From positions 791,894-855,893 of the forward strand of contig JAHLKI010000012.1 in the NCBI GenBank assembly GCA_025602905.1: 64,000 nt of DNA. Reading direction: 5' to 3'. Shown piece after piece: positions 12,973 to 24,766 of the stretch (within the stretch, counting starts at the first letter, position 1; each line of letters starts with the position of its first letter). The notes below the pieces were generated by a model, which was given only the letters and a program-made list of their open reading frames with translations, was not told where the DNA came from and searched no databases. The stretch comes from Phlyctochytrium arcticum. Lineage: Eukaryota > Chytridiomycota > Chytridiomycetes > Chytridiales > Chytridiaceae. Position numbers and translations under genes: made by a program.

Positions 12973-13380
12973 GGTGGAGGTTTGTCGTTCTCAACTGAAT
13001 AGTTTTAGGCCTTCCAAACGTTGCTGGCCGGCTATTCTAAAGTACTTCAAAAGCAAACTCAGCATAGGATCATGACTGGAATGAGGACGATAGCCGCCTG
13101 CCCGTACTTCACGCAAGCGGCGCGGGTGTGTCTAAGGTGCGTTTCAGATTTTCTGGCGGCATGGGCGGGAGCCGGGACGCGCGACGGCGGTTGGGGAAAA
13201 AGCGCGGCGTCAAAGCGCGTTTGCTTATAAGTTTCATTATTCTCGATTTGGGGAAATGATTTAAAGTGATGGTAACCCTAACCTGTGTCCGATCTGGCGA
13301 ACGGAAGGACTCAACGACTTCTTTCACAATTGGCAATCTTGGCATCTTCAATTATTTACTGAGACGAATTTAACCGCGCA
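12973..13380. promoter_or_regulatory. Divergent promoter, DUF4436 gene / CSE1
   Basis: 408 bp between two divergent starts. A GC-rich block (about 13150-13220) is rich in CGCG-type words. No TATA box is obvious. Confidence 0.45.
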
Positions 13381-16300
13381 ATGGAAGCTACTCCTGAGCA
13401 TATTGCGGGACTGACGCACTACCTCAGTCAAACGCTGAACCCAACCACGCGAAAACAAGGTGCGATCAACTTTTCCCACCTCCCAGCTGCCACACGACTG
13501 ACTTTATAGACATGTACAGCCGAAACTGCCCTTGCAACGGTTGAATCTCAGCCAAACTTTCCAGTTCTCCTCTTGAAGCTGGTCGAGGACCCTTCAACGG
13601 ATCCTACTGTGCGCTTCGCAGGTGTCATTTATTTCAAGAATTTTGTAAAGCGGTGTTGGGTACAGGTGTGTGACTTGACCCCGAATGCATACTAATGACC
13701 TGCCATTCTAACAACGATGGTAATATAGAATGGAGAGCAAGATGTCATTACTGCAGCAGACCGTGCCGCCATCAAGACCCACATTGTGACCTTGATGAGA
13801 GCAGTGCCCGCATCATTGCAGGCACAATTGGGAGAAGCTGTATCGATAATTGCCGACAATGATTTCCCAGATAACTGGATGAACCTAATACCAGTAAGTT
13901 ACACCCGCATGTTACATTAAGCGCCAGAAAGTGACGCGCATTGCCAAATAGGACTTGACAAGCAAATTGAGCGCCGATGACCATGTCAGCAACATTGGTA
14001 TCTTGCAGACAGCACATTCCATTTTCCGCCGGTAAGCTTTTACTTTTTTGCGACGAATTGACATTTCTACTTACTCTTCGTGCAGGTATCGTGGAATGAC
14101 GCGAACTGACAAGCTTTTCTTGGAAATTAAACTCGTCTTGAGTACGTTTGCCCAGCCATATCTTGAATTTCTCAAGGTATGTATATTGCTCGAGGATAAT
14201 GCCGTATGTGCAAATGGCATTGACTGTCAAGCAGATTGTGGACCAAGCGATCGAGGCAAATAAAGACAATGGCCCAGTTCTGCAGAATCTTTTCCAAGTC
14301 CTGCTACAAATTGTCAAAATTTTCTACGACTTAAACTACCAGGATCTTCCCGAATTTTTCGAAGATCATCAGTCTGAATTTATGGTTCTCTTTCAAAAAT
14401 ATTTATCCTACACCAACCCACTTCTCTCGACTGGGGTACGTCGAATCAGTCCAGCCTCGAATGGCGCTTTTTAGGCTGACATTTGTTCAACCAGGATGAT
14501 GATGAGGTTGGTTCATTGGAAAAAGTCAAGGCGACCATTTGTGAAAGTCTGGATTTGTATGCGAAGAAGTACGCCGAGGAATTCACGCATCTACCTGACT
14601 TTGTGACGGTCGTCTGGAATCTTTTGACAACCACTGGTCTGGAACCAAAGAATGACATTTTGGTCAGCAAGGCCATTGGATTTCTGACATCGGTGGTTCA
14701 ACCTTCTCAGTATCGGTCCCTCTTTCAAGATCCGGATACTTTGAGAAACATTTGCGAGCGGGTGGTCTTGCCAAACATGCAGCTTCGTGATTCTGATGAG
14801 GAGCTATTCGAGGATGACCCGATTGAATTTATCCGCCGAGATCTAGAAGGATCAGACACAAACACACGGCGACGGGCAGCATCAGAACTGGTTCGTGGAT
14901 TATTGGAACACTTCGCCAGTGAAGTAACCGGCATATTTTCGCAATATGTGGCTCTCAACTTGCAAAACTATGAGAAAAATCCAAAGTCGAACTGGAAGTC
15001 CAAAGACACTGCTCTATTCTTGATTACCTCTCTTTCTGCCCGGTCATCAACGGCTCAGGCTGGTGTTACAAAAGTCAATGAATTCATGGAAGTTTTGCCT
15101 CTATTTACGCAACACATTCTCCCGGAACTTCAAACTGCAGCCAATGGTGCATCTCACCCCATCATCACCGTTGATGCAATCAAGTTTTTGATGGTTTTCC
15201 GGAGTCAGCTAACCAAAGAACAGCTGTCTTCAGTTTTCCCCTACCTTTTGAACCACTTAGGATCTTCAAACTACGTTGTTTACACATATGCTGCCGTGTG
15301 CATCGAGCGCATTTTAGCCACAAAATTACCCAACGGAGCATTTCAATTTCACGAAGGCGACATCGCCACGGTTGCATATCCCATTCTGCAGCACCTCCTG
15401 GGGTTGATAGAAAGGAATGGAGTCACTCCCGAGAAATTGGCAGAAAATGACTATCTCATGAAGACCGCTATGCGAATAACAATTGTTGCCAAGCACGATT
15501 TGGAGCCAAACGCAATTGACATCGTGAAACGATTAACGCAAGTCATTGAAATTATTAGCAAAAATCCCAGTAACCCAAAATTCAATCACTACGTATTCGA
15601 GTCCCTAGCTGCTACCATCCGTTTCATATGCGCGCGGAAACCTCAACTCGTAAACGACTTTGAAGCACTTCTTTTCCCCCCCTTCGAAGCCATCATCAGC
15701 AGTGGGACGGATGAATTCATGCCATATGTTTTCCAAATTCTCTCCCAAATGCTGACGCTCCACCCGTCTGGATCTCAGCTTCCCCCAACTTATGCCAGCA
15801 TGATCCAACCTTTGCTGATGCCTGCCCTGTGGAACGCGCATGGCAACGTACCCGCACTTGTCCGTCTCTTGCGATCGTATCTGGAAAAGACCCCTGGCGC
15901 TTTTACCGAGGGTACTTTGTTGGGTCAGGTTTTGGGAGTTTGCCACAAATTGATCGGATCGCGCGTTGATGATCATTTTGGATTTGAGCTGCTTCAAGGA
16001 GTATTCGAGTTTATCCCCATGTAAGTACCTGCCCTATGAAGGCCTGCAAAATACTCATCTTGCCATTGCAGGGCGACCATCCGGCAGTATCTCAACAACA
16101 TCTTCGTTCTTCTGTTCACGCGTTTATCACATGCCAAAACAACAAAATATACTCGCGGCATGCTCACATTCTTTTCCTTCCTGTTTGTTCTGGAAAAGAC
16201 TGGTCTGACGGCCGATACTGTTGTTGGAGCGGTTGACTCCGTTCAGGGCCAGCCATTATTCAACAACCTTTTAGAGAAAGTTCTGATACCCGAGTTGACA

Positions 16301-16823
16301 TCCATGTTGAGCATTCAGGAGCGGAAAATGGCAGTCGTCGGACTTTCAAGGTGTCTCAAAACAAGCACCATTATGCGTACGCCACCGTACACCAATGTCA
16401 GGTATGCTGGTTGCTTAGTATGCTTTCTACCAGCCAAAACTTAACTTCGATCCTACCACAGTTCCCTATTGGCCAATTCTATCGTTGCTGTTTTCGACAC
16501 GCCACCAGCAGAGTTTGGAAAACGCAGCGAGGAAGAAGAGTTATACACTTTTGACATTGATGAGACGGCCGGTTACCACGCGTCCTACGCGAAGCTAATG
16601 GTCCTGGGCAGCGAGAAGCACGAGATCGGCCTCTTGAAAACTGTTGGTTCTACAGAGCCTGAATTGCAGCGATGGGTTGGAACATGTCTTGGAACCGACG
16701 AACAGGTATGTTATAACTCCTTCCTTGCATTCGTTCGTCTTACTAATTTTTATATTATAGTTGATCAAAATGCTTTCTCCAGAGAATGGAAACAAGCTCA
16801 TGCAGTTACAAAGGGTTGTATGA
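13381..16823 (+). CDS. CSE1: Exportin-2 / Cse1, importin-alpha re-exporter
   Basis: HEAT-repeat karyopherin that returns importin-alpha to the cytoplasm with RanGTP. It starts MEATPEHIAGLTHYLSQTL. The importin-beta N-terminal domain follows (RFAGVIYFKNFVKRCW), then Cse1-type sequence including DNDFPDNWMNLIP and NLNYQDLPEFFEDH-like segments, and a 1.5-kb exon covering the central CSE1 region (about 14495-16021). The last intron (GTATGT donor at about 16706, TATAG acceptor at about 16760) gives the C-terminus LIKMLSPENGNKLMQLQRVV with the stop at 16823; reading through that intron gives a false tail. Size fits the roughly 960-residue family. About ten exons. It is convergent with the BTB gene, with 90 bp between stops. 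Confidence 0.96.
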
Positions 16824-16913
16824 TTGCGCCTACCCCCACCGTCTTGATAGTTAAAAAGTTCCGCAACCGTAAATAGTGGCACATAGCATAGAATCAGCAT
16901 CAAGTGAACTAAG

Positions 16914-19373
16914 TCAATTAAACTCAATCACTACAATAGCCCATAAATCCCCCTCGCCCTCGCTAGCTAAAAGATCCACTTTTTCATTCGTACTAGTCTT
17001 ATCAAGGAGATTCTCACCGGACTGCGTTTCATGGGATGATTGCGTCCTTCGCAGCACAGGATCTCCCTCCACTTCACTTATTGACGAGCAGGATTGTAAT
17101 GGAGCGGGCAGAGTAGATGAACGCTGAACGGTTGCTCGGATTGCAGGTTTCGGACATTCGAATCGCCGCAAACAGCCCCCACCATTCCAATTACAGCGCG
17201 TTTTCGGCTTTGTTGCGCTGGCCCAATTACGCGCAAGACCTGCAGCGATTTCGGAGTTTTGACTCGGGTCAAAAATGTAAACTTTGTAGGCAATGGCCGG
17301 GGCGGGGGGCTGGTTCCCTTGACTGTTGCTTCCGTCATTTACGCGAACCCGCTGAAGAAGCGCACGCAATTTCAATGGAGTGACTGCTGACTTTGTCCGC
17401 GTTGCGTTATTGTCTTCAATCCCCCATTCATCCTGACCTGAGTCAGACTCTGATTCAGAGTCCGTGTCGGCATGCTGCGTGAGTAGAACGCGGTATTGAA
17501 ATCCTGCACAAACCACGGAAGGTGAGTACATTACGGTGGAATTGGTGTTTTGATTTATTGGCGCAGATGCCGAGGAAGCGGCGAGATTTTTTGAAGCTTT
17601 TCCTTTCCGATCAGCCGTTTTTTGCGCGGTATGTGATGTGTGTCGACCAAGGAAAAAGCCTCCAGCGTCCTCAAAAGGAACAGCAAAGCGGAATTTGAGG
17701 CCGCTTTCATGCCCGCGCAATGAGGGTGGAAGACTATTTGCCCGACCCGAACTGATTTCAGCTTGCATCCAGAAACTCTGCAGAACAACGGAGTCCGGGA
17801 CGATACCATCGCGCTTTACACGCTCAAGTTGTGAAAATGTCATAAAGGTGTAGATCACAGCAGTCTGAAACAAGTCCGTCAAAGGGCTTGTATCGACAGG
17901 CGGGCGTGGGACAACCTCGGGATCCCGGACGTTTCGTGCCTTTTGCAGGTGCTCCAGAAGGCGGGGGCTAAAGGTCCCAGAACGGCCTGTGGGTGGTCGA
18001 AGGGGTGTTTGAGCCGCCTTTCGCCTGCTCTTCCAATTGTCACCTGGGTTCACAATACTTCGGGAAACGCTGTACCCAGATGCTACGCTCTCTGGAGCGT
18101 CAACGAAGGACAAATCTTCGGCATTGCTTCGTGCCTCATCCACAGGTTCGAGGGATCCAGCACGCGACCATGCTGAACGGTCTGGAGTGCGCGTGCCGCT
18201 TTCGCTGCCCGCTCGTTTCCGCTTTTTCGCAGGTGTCTCCTCCTCCGAAGGACACTCCCCTTTTTGTTGCGTATTAGGTACCATTCTTCCAAAAAATTGT
18301 TTGACGTAACCCTTCAAGCCGAATCCGCCATCAGTTACACCATCTGTGCCAAGTCCTCCACTCACGCCATGAAGGGCAGTAGTTGTAGTGTCTGCTTCAC
18401 TCCATAATGACATTTCGGGGTCAATGGCTGACCCCAGCTGACTTAATGCCTGCATAGAGGTCTCGGCGAATGCCACTGCACTGGAGCTACGCCCATTTTG
18501 AAAAGCCGACACATCCAATTGCTGAGTGGGCGTTTCATCAGCAATCCAACCATCACTGTTCTTCGGTTCCGGAGTAGCCTCCTGCTGCTCCTTCCGACGT
18601 AAATCAACCACGCGCTTGACCAGTTCATACCGCTCAAACTCGTTTTCCACACAGAGCAAGTCCGATTCCAGAATGAGGCGAACCCAGCGCAAAGGTAAAT
18701 TGGACCATAGCAAGTCTACGCTTTTTGTCGTAGAATTTTCGTCATCCTCCAATATCTCCGGCCCGTTTGTTTCTGATTTCGGTGCGCGCTGGTGTAAACT
18801 CATGTTCACATTCTCGCATAGAAAACCCTCAAAGGCCTTTTCCAAAACCTTGCAGCACTTCTTGACAAGTTTGCCATATTCATGCCGTGGGCCATATGCG
18901 GTGATCAACAGTTCGTCCTCCGAACGTAGCTGCTCCAAATGGTGGGTGTAAGGAAGGATGGTTGACAGAGACAAGGTTGTAAGGATTCTTTGAACGCATG
19001 TTTGAACCAGTGTCTCCAGTTCAAAAAAGCATGCGGCGGGCAAGATTGTAAAGACTTCACTCGGCGTGACTGGATCGGACGGTACAGGTCCCCCGCATAC
19101 AGATTTGAGTGAGTACAGGTGCTGCAGAGCCAATTCGATTCCTTGACGTATCACGCGGCCGTTGCGATCAATTTTAAGTCCAAGGTACCCTTCCTTCGAC
19201 TCAATTGCCTTTCCATGATTATTCAAAAGCAGTCTTCGGAAAAAAGGGGACTGAATCAGTATCGCCCGATGAAGGTGGAACACTTGATCGTGAGATATAA
19301 GCTTGATGTCGGAAAAAACGCCTGTCCGAACTATAGCCATGTTAACCAGTGAACCAACATGAATTGTAATCAA
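16914..19373 (-). CDS. Large BTB/POZ-domain protein, germ-cell-less-like
   Basis: Single-exon 819-aa protein. The N-terminus (about residues 18-150) is a BTB domain: FSDIKLISHDQVFHLHRAIL is the usual 'V/I at the start, H-R-A at helix 2' pattern, followed by a BACK-like helical region (to about 280). The middle is acidic and Ser-rich. The C-terminal third has a conserved-looking beta-rich part (LKFRFAVPFEDAG...VLLTQHAD) and YKVYIFDPSQ. BTB proteins of this layout act as Cul3 adaptors or nuclear scaffolds such as germ-cell-less; the exact role here is inference. An alternative start is Met12 (19340). Lack of introns in 2.46 kb is unusual beside intron-rich neighbours. Confidence 0.75.
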   Translation of the reverse strand: MITIHVGSLVNMAIVRTGVFSDIKLISHDQVFHLHRAILIQSPFFRRLLLNNHGKAIESKEGYLGLKIDRNGRVIRQGIELALQHLYSLKSVCGGPVPSDPVTPSEVFTILPAACFFELETLVQTCVQRILTTLSLSTILPYTHHLEQLRSEDELLITAYGPRHEYGKLVKKCCKVLEKAFEGFLCENVNMSLHQRAPKSETNGPEILEDDENSTTKSVDLLWSNLPLRWVRLILESDLLCVENEFERYELVKRVVDLRRKEQQEATPEPKNSDGWIADETPTQQLDVSAFQNGRSSSAVAFAETSMQALSQLGSAIDPEMSLWSEADTTTTALHGVSGGLGTDGVTDGGFGLKGYVKQFFGRMVPNTQQKGECPSEEETPAKKRKRAGSESGTRTPDRSAWSRAGSLEPVDEARSNAEDLSFVDAPESVASGYSVSRSIVNPGDNWKSRRKAAQTPLRPPTGRSGTFSPRLLEHLQKARNVRDPEVVPRPPVDTSPLTDLFQTAVIYTFMTFSQLERVKRDGIVPDSVVLQSFWMQAEISSGRANSLPPSLRGHESGLKFRFAVPFEDAGGFFLGRHTSHTAQKTADRKGKASKNLAASSASAPINQNTNSTVMYSPSVVCAGFQYRVLLTQHADTDSESESDSGQDEWGIEDNNATRTKSAVTPLKLRALLQRVRVNDGSNSQGNQPPAPAIAYKVYIFDPSQNSEIAAGLARNWASATKPKTRCNWNGGGCLRRFECPKPAIRATVQRSSTLPAPLQSCSSISEVEGDPVLRRTQSSHETQSGENLLDKTSTNEKVDLLASEGEGDLWAIVVIEFN

Positions 19374-19714
19374 TCTACTGACATAAATCCAAGAATATCT
19401 GGTCTTTCCACCCTGGGAGTTGCTTTTGAACGACGGCTTTCGGACGCGTCGCCGTTTGAAGATCGTGTTTTGAAGGTGATCTTGCCGAACCGGCCTCAGA
19501 CGAGCCCGTGGAAGCCACTGTTAGCATTATCACTGTCCTTGTTCGCTGATCAATGTGATTCGCTAAGTAGTCGTTTACCACGCGTATTGAGTGTATTGTA
19601 TAGGTGTTGCCTTCTCATTCAATAGGAGAGATCACCACCGGACATTTGAGATTTTGAGAGTTTTGGCATCACGTGTACCCAAACTCTCGCAAGATCCAAG
19701 ATGGACAACCAAAA
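19374..19714. promoter_or_regulatory. Divergent promoter, BTB gene / JMJD4-like gene
   Basis: 341 bp between divergent starts with two ACGCGT words (about 19444 and 19579). That word occurs about as often as chance predicts across the window, so I give it little weight. Confidence 0.4.
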
Positions 19715-21068
19715 ATGCAAGAACCACCAAAGGACATCCAGAGCTGCCCCTTTCCAAGATATGGCCGCCCCAGCGAACCGCCGCTTCCAACATACGACGA
19801 GTTCTATCACAATCACCTTGAGCCAGCTATACCTTGCATCCTGTACTGCCCGCTGCAGCCGGCGTTTGAGGAATGCACTGAAGTAGTTTCAAACGTTTCG
19901 ACCGGTTCTCCTTCAGATACTTCAATATCTGCCTCAGTTCCCCTCCGAAACGTTCGCATTCCTCGATATAACGAAATTGCCCACCTCTATGGATCATACC
20001 CAGTTCTAGCAACAAACAATGAAACGACGCAGCCTCTCTCAACATTTCTTGATCATATGAAATCCGGCGATGGCACAACCTACTTGAAAGATTGGCATTT
20101 TGTCCTGCAACATCGGAAGCACCTTTTAGATGAAGGGAATCTGAGTGGGCGGACTTGGCTTCCATACCGGGTACCCATTTGGTTCGGCGACGATTGGCTA
20201 AATGAGTTTTATGACCAGACGAGCAATGAAGATGATTATCGATTTGTTTGTAAGTACTTTGAACTTGGCGCTTAATGTTCATCAGGCGATTGGCTTGCTG
20301 AAATGTGCATCTACCATATCAGACATGGGTGCCTCGGGAACATATACTCCACTTCACTGCGATATCCTTACAACCCACTCCTGGTCCGCCAACCTCTGTG
20401 GCGTAAAGAAATGGACATTTTTCCCACCCTCGCAAGCCCCTTACTTCTCATCACCCCCCGGCGCTCTTATTGAGGACCTTCGTTGTATCACTCCGGAAAC
20501 ATGTCCATCCTTTTATACCCACACAACGCCAATTGTAATCTACCAAAACGAAGGAGAGATCCTATTCGTTCCAAGTGGATGGTATCATCAAGTCGAAAAC
20601 ATTGGACCGACGCTGTCCATGAATCACAATTGGTGCAACGCGTCCAACCTGCCATCGATTTGCGAATGCTTACTGAAGGATCTGCGTGAAATTGAAAGAG
20701 CAATTGGTGAACATAAGGAAGAGATGGGCGAGGTTGAATGGGAAAATCATTGTCAGGTTTTGCTCAAAGCTAACAATAGTGGCTGGGGTCTTGAACAGTT
20801 TTGGCAGTTCCTTCAGGTTCACGCAGAACGGTTAACCAAGTTACTAAATGAGAAGGCCAACCCTCAGATCATGGCTGATTCGGAGCTTTTGCGAAAACCA
20901 TGGACAGGAAGCGTGTATGCAATTCTTTCTGCCAAGCAACTCCTTTCAGTATGGGAAAAGGTGACGGGTGAAAAGTGGTGTCAAAGACAGATAGCATCGG
21001 GCACGCTCCAGTTGACGGAATTCCGCCTGTTGGAAGAATGTTTGCGGGCCATTCCTTCAACCGGATAG
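19715..21068 (+). CDS. JMJD4: JmjC-domain 2-oxoglutarate oxygenase, JMJD4-like
   Basis: Fe(II)/2OG oxygenase; animal JMJD4 hydroxylates a lysine of translation termination factor eRF1. Two exons (19715-20249, 20323-21068) give 426 aa. The splice restores DDYRFVYMGASGTYTPLHCD, which carries the HxD iron ligands (H-C-D); the distal iron-ligand His is in MNHNWCN. SANLCGVKKWTFFPPS is the JMJD4-type strand with the co-substrate-binding region, and IWFGDDWLNEF precedes it. The start MQEPPKDIQSCPF is the first in-frame ATG. All metal ligands are present, so it is probably active. The family call over other small JmjC proteins rests on the GDDWLNEF and WSANLCGVKKW motifs. Confidence 0.86.
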
Positions 21069-21321
21069 CAGCTATTGGTGCACTATTGCATTTGGAAAAA
21101 ATGTGTACGACTTCCGGCGATAGAAGGGATAACATCGTGGGTATTATATAGACAAAGTTTATACCACTTCCAATAACAGAAAGTAAAGCAGAAAAAAAAT
21201 AATGTACAGTGAGTGAGATGGAATGATTGTTTATGAGTTGCCGCGAAAGATGCGTTGAAGACTTGTTTTTTGCGAAGAGAGATGATAGCGACAATGAGTG
21301 GGAGGGATGGGCATTATTCAT

Positions 21322-23487
21322 TCATGTCCCAGAATTTCCTCCGTTTAGTCGCCGAGATGTTGTGGAGATTCTCCTCCTTTTGTTGGGCGGCGATGATGAA
21401 CTGGAACCATGATCTTCGAGCATAAACGTGCCGTCGTCTTCCTTGTATGCTGGAAGGATTTCGGCAACGGGAGCGAACGTAACGCTCGCTTTCCGCTTTC
21501 CTTTATTGCGTTTTGCAACAACCTTGTCCATAATTTTAGCCCTGTACTTGTTTAATTCGACCACAAATTCCTCGGTATCGCGTTCTTCCTGGTGCCGTTT
21601 TTCGGCCAAGCGGAGTGCGGCGCTAAAGTTTGGGACCAGTTTGTCGGGCGACTGGAGTAGTAACACCTTGAGGATATGAGGGAGGAGTGTTGTCCCGCCA
21701 TGGACAATACACCGCCGTATGGTTCGGTCCGTTATGATGGGTCGCTGGCGTCGATTTGTGAGCAAGTAGCGAGCGATCGAGAATGAATGCTGATCAATCG
21801 CGTATATGAGTAGCTCGGATAGCTAAGATTTCATGACAATCAGCAACATCATAATTGCAATAGGAAAAGTAGGGTCCTACCTTATCTGGGGAAAAGTCGA
21901 CAGCTCGAATCAAATGTTGAAATATTAGCTCCTTTCCAGTGGCAATGAGATGTTTCTTGAACATCAAAAAGTAAGTCCTCCGCAATTCGGTACAAATAGA
22001 ACATACGGAGCAACGTACCAAAGGATCCACGCCAGCATGGATGCCAATATCTTCCGAAGTGAGTTCAAAGCTTGCCCCCTCTTTCAAAAGCGCTTTGACG
22101 ACCTTCAAGTCATTATCGACGCATGCCGCTATAAGCGCTCGCCGTAATGCTGACGGGGATTTCGAGGGTGGCCGGTAATTGCCCATGTATGCGACCAACA
22201 GATTTATACCCGCAGTATAATTGTCATCGACCGCCAATTGAAGTGTCGACTAAAAAACCGCAATGCTGAGTTATGATGATTTGTATTCTTCGTCATCCGA
22301 TCCTAACCTTCAAGACCTCGAACCCGTCCACTGTGTGCCATCTGTCCAGATCATGTTCCAATAGCAAACGCATGACTTCGTCCTGTTTGTGTTTCGTCGC
22401 CAGAATCAACGCTTCAACAGCTAAAATAATAAATGAGTCCGAGTTTCATTTTAATGAACTCAGGGGACCTACTCTTGGTCATGTAAGATCGTATTTCGTT
22501 TGGAAAAAATGACTCTTCCCATTGTGCACTAGCCTCAAACAAATGAAACATGGCCATGTCATAAACCCGATTATTGATGTTTGTAGATCCTGCGGGTGAG
22601 TAGCGCTCAATGTGGGTAGCAATGTTGTAGCGAAGTAAGACGCGGACGAGGGCAACATTGCCGGATGTCACTGCGGTCAAAAAAGTACGAAAGCCTAATT
22701 GACAAAATGTTCAGTTCATGTCGCTCAACTTCATCTCGTGCAGCCCAGCAAAGCAACCACTGAGTTGAACAGAATTCTCACCTTCATTTGTATTCATAAG
22801 CGGCAGTCCTGTCACGATACTCCATTTACAAAAATTGATGTTGAAGCGATACTTTTTGATTAAAATATCCAACGCTTCCAGTCGGGCCGCCGTCACTAGT
22901 GAGTTTGAGTGTGCATGGGCGGTCCAGGGTATGACTTCTTTGAAGTACTGGCCATCATTCTTGCACAAAGAAAGATCGTCGTAATGCTGTAACCCGTAGG
23001 AAAGTAGGGGAATGATCAGAACTGGCTTGTTGATGTGTTGGAAACGGGTCAATGCGCGTTGCACAATGTATCTACATAGCAGACAATATTTAGTCTCATT
23101 AGATTGATTGGGGTCGATGATTTGCGCTAACCTTGGCACAATGGGAACAGTCTTTAGCAGTAGATCGAGGGTATCGGGTTCAAGTAGCTTTGTCCACCGC
23201 AGGCTGCCTTGAAAAGCATTCTCCAGACCAAACCTCGCAATCAGCCACTTGCACTTCACCCAGCTCTTTTTTCCCACCGTCCAGCAGGATGCTGTGGATT
23301 TGACCAATTTGGACGGGTCTGCCACGTATGTGAAAATGCTCTCAATCAGTTCTCCAGGGAGATCGCTAAAGCTGGCGGTTCCTAAGTATATAACTTCCTC
23401 ACAAACTTTGGTGTTGACACAGGCAGGGTTCGATGTAGTGGTGCGGTTGCGAAGAACCCGCCGCTGCGAGCCAGGGTTCCGAGGCAT
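21322..23487 (-). CDS. F-box protein with ankyrin-like repeats
   Basis: The N-terminus (after about 35 residues) has an F-box: FSDLPGELIESIFTYVADP. It is followed by repeated helical pairs of the ankyrin/leucine type: LILATKHKQDEVMRLLLEHD, ALIAACVDNDLKVVKALLKEGA and LVRVLLRYN. The C-terminus is basic with a nuclear-type signal (NKRRRIS) after a coiled-coil-like segment. There are about six exons. F-box plus ankyrin repeats suggests a substrate receptor of an SCF ubiquitin ligase (inference). Such proteins form expanded families in chytrids. Individual repeats are divergent and some exon edges uncertain. It is convergent with the JMJD4-like gene. Confidence 0.72.
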
Positions 23488-24103
23488 CGTGGTAGACTCT
23501 GATGGTAAACTTCTCCGCTGCTGGATGGATTTATAGAACGGCCGTCAATTGGGGTTTAATGGCGACTAGTGCTCCCAGGCGAGATCTCAAAACGATTGAG
23601 GCCGCCCGAACGTTAACCTGAAGTAAAACACTTGCAGTAACGTACGACGGCCTTGTCCTTTTGATGGTGGGCTTCTTTGATGGATACGCGGCGGTCAATT
23701 AATGAAGTGACAGGAAGTTACAAGGATTTTGACAAATAATTGTGGGTCCCACGTAAGATTTTTGAGAGAGTGTCTTCAGACTGTTTACGGGAGTGTGGCA
23801 AGGTGAGGAAAACGGGTTTTCTGGTTGCGGAGAGCCAAGGCGTGGGACCTCTGCGGAAATTCTCGACGGAGGATTTCTAGGAAGCTTGCAGGATGGGTGG
23901 TTATTCACCGTCGGAGTATAATTTACTATAATACACAGCTGTCGCACTAAGGGATGGTATGCAAATGTGTATCAACTGTAGGTCAAGGTAAAGAAATGCC
24001 GCCAGCCAAATTTCGCCAAAGTTGTGAGCAAATCACCGGAAATCAACCCGACCTGCTTTGACGTGGCTCGACCCCTCCGTGCCTCAAATATTCCGCACAT
24101 GAA
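23488..24103. promoter_or_regulatory. Divergent intergenic region, F-box gene / DPM2
   Basis: 616 bp. A short minus-strand frame at 23699-23947 has no recognisable features. I see no repeat or RNA gene. Confidence 0.45.
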
Positions 24104-24467
24104 ATGGTAAAAGCTAGATCTCCGTCAACAAATAGACAACTCTCACACCTTTTTCGCATAGGCCAGCGGCTCGGATAGAATTGTGGGAGGCTCCCTCATC
24201 CTCATAAGTGTCTTTATATTCACGTACTACTCATTCTGGACCCTTGTCCTGGTACGAAGCATCTTGCGTTTTTGGTCCCAAACAGCAATGGCTAACAAGA
24301 CAATCTAGCCTTTTGTCGATTCGACACATGCTCTGCACATATACTTTCCGGCACCCGAATGGGCGATCCGAATTCCCGTTGCATTGTTGGTAGCGGGTGT
24401 GAGTGTCATTATGGGTTTCATTTCTCTAGTGATGATCAAGAGTCGATCCAAGAAGAAAGGTGCATAA
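24104..24467 (+). CDS. DPM2: Dolichol-phosphate mannose synthase regulatory subunit DPM2
   Basis: Small ER membrane subunit that stabilises Dpm1, supplying Dol-P-Man for N-glycans, O-mannose and GPI anchors. The gene is too short for ordinary ORF calling: coding exon 1 is only ATG (24104-24106) directly before a GTAAAA donor, exon 2 is 24162-24251, exon 3 is 24309-24467, giving 83 aa. The protein has the two DPM2 helices, LILISVFIFTYYSFWTLVLP followed by FVDSTHAL, then PEWAIRIPVALLVAGVSVIM, and ends in KSRSKKKGA. Helix sequence, the PF(V/I)DS motif and length all match the family. Confidence 0.9.
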
Positions 24468-24766
24468 CTTTCCCACGCGGGAAGCATTAGCATTAAAAGT
24501 GTGCCCACGTCGCACTCAGCATTGAAAGAAATTAAAGTGTTATTGACGAGTATGCACAAGAATAGCGGAAGAGGTTCACGAAAGGAAGGGAAATCAATGA
24601 GATGTAGAGCGAAGGGAAGAGGGGAGGGGACTCGGCTGTTGAGCTGCTATATAAACGTAGTAAATGATTTGGACATAACTGTAATAACCAGTCGAAAGGA
24701 TTCGGGCGTATAGGTGCGGCTGGTGAAGTGGATTGGGTGCGGCTTCTGGTGGTGTCGTGGTACTGC

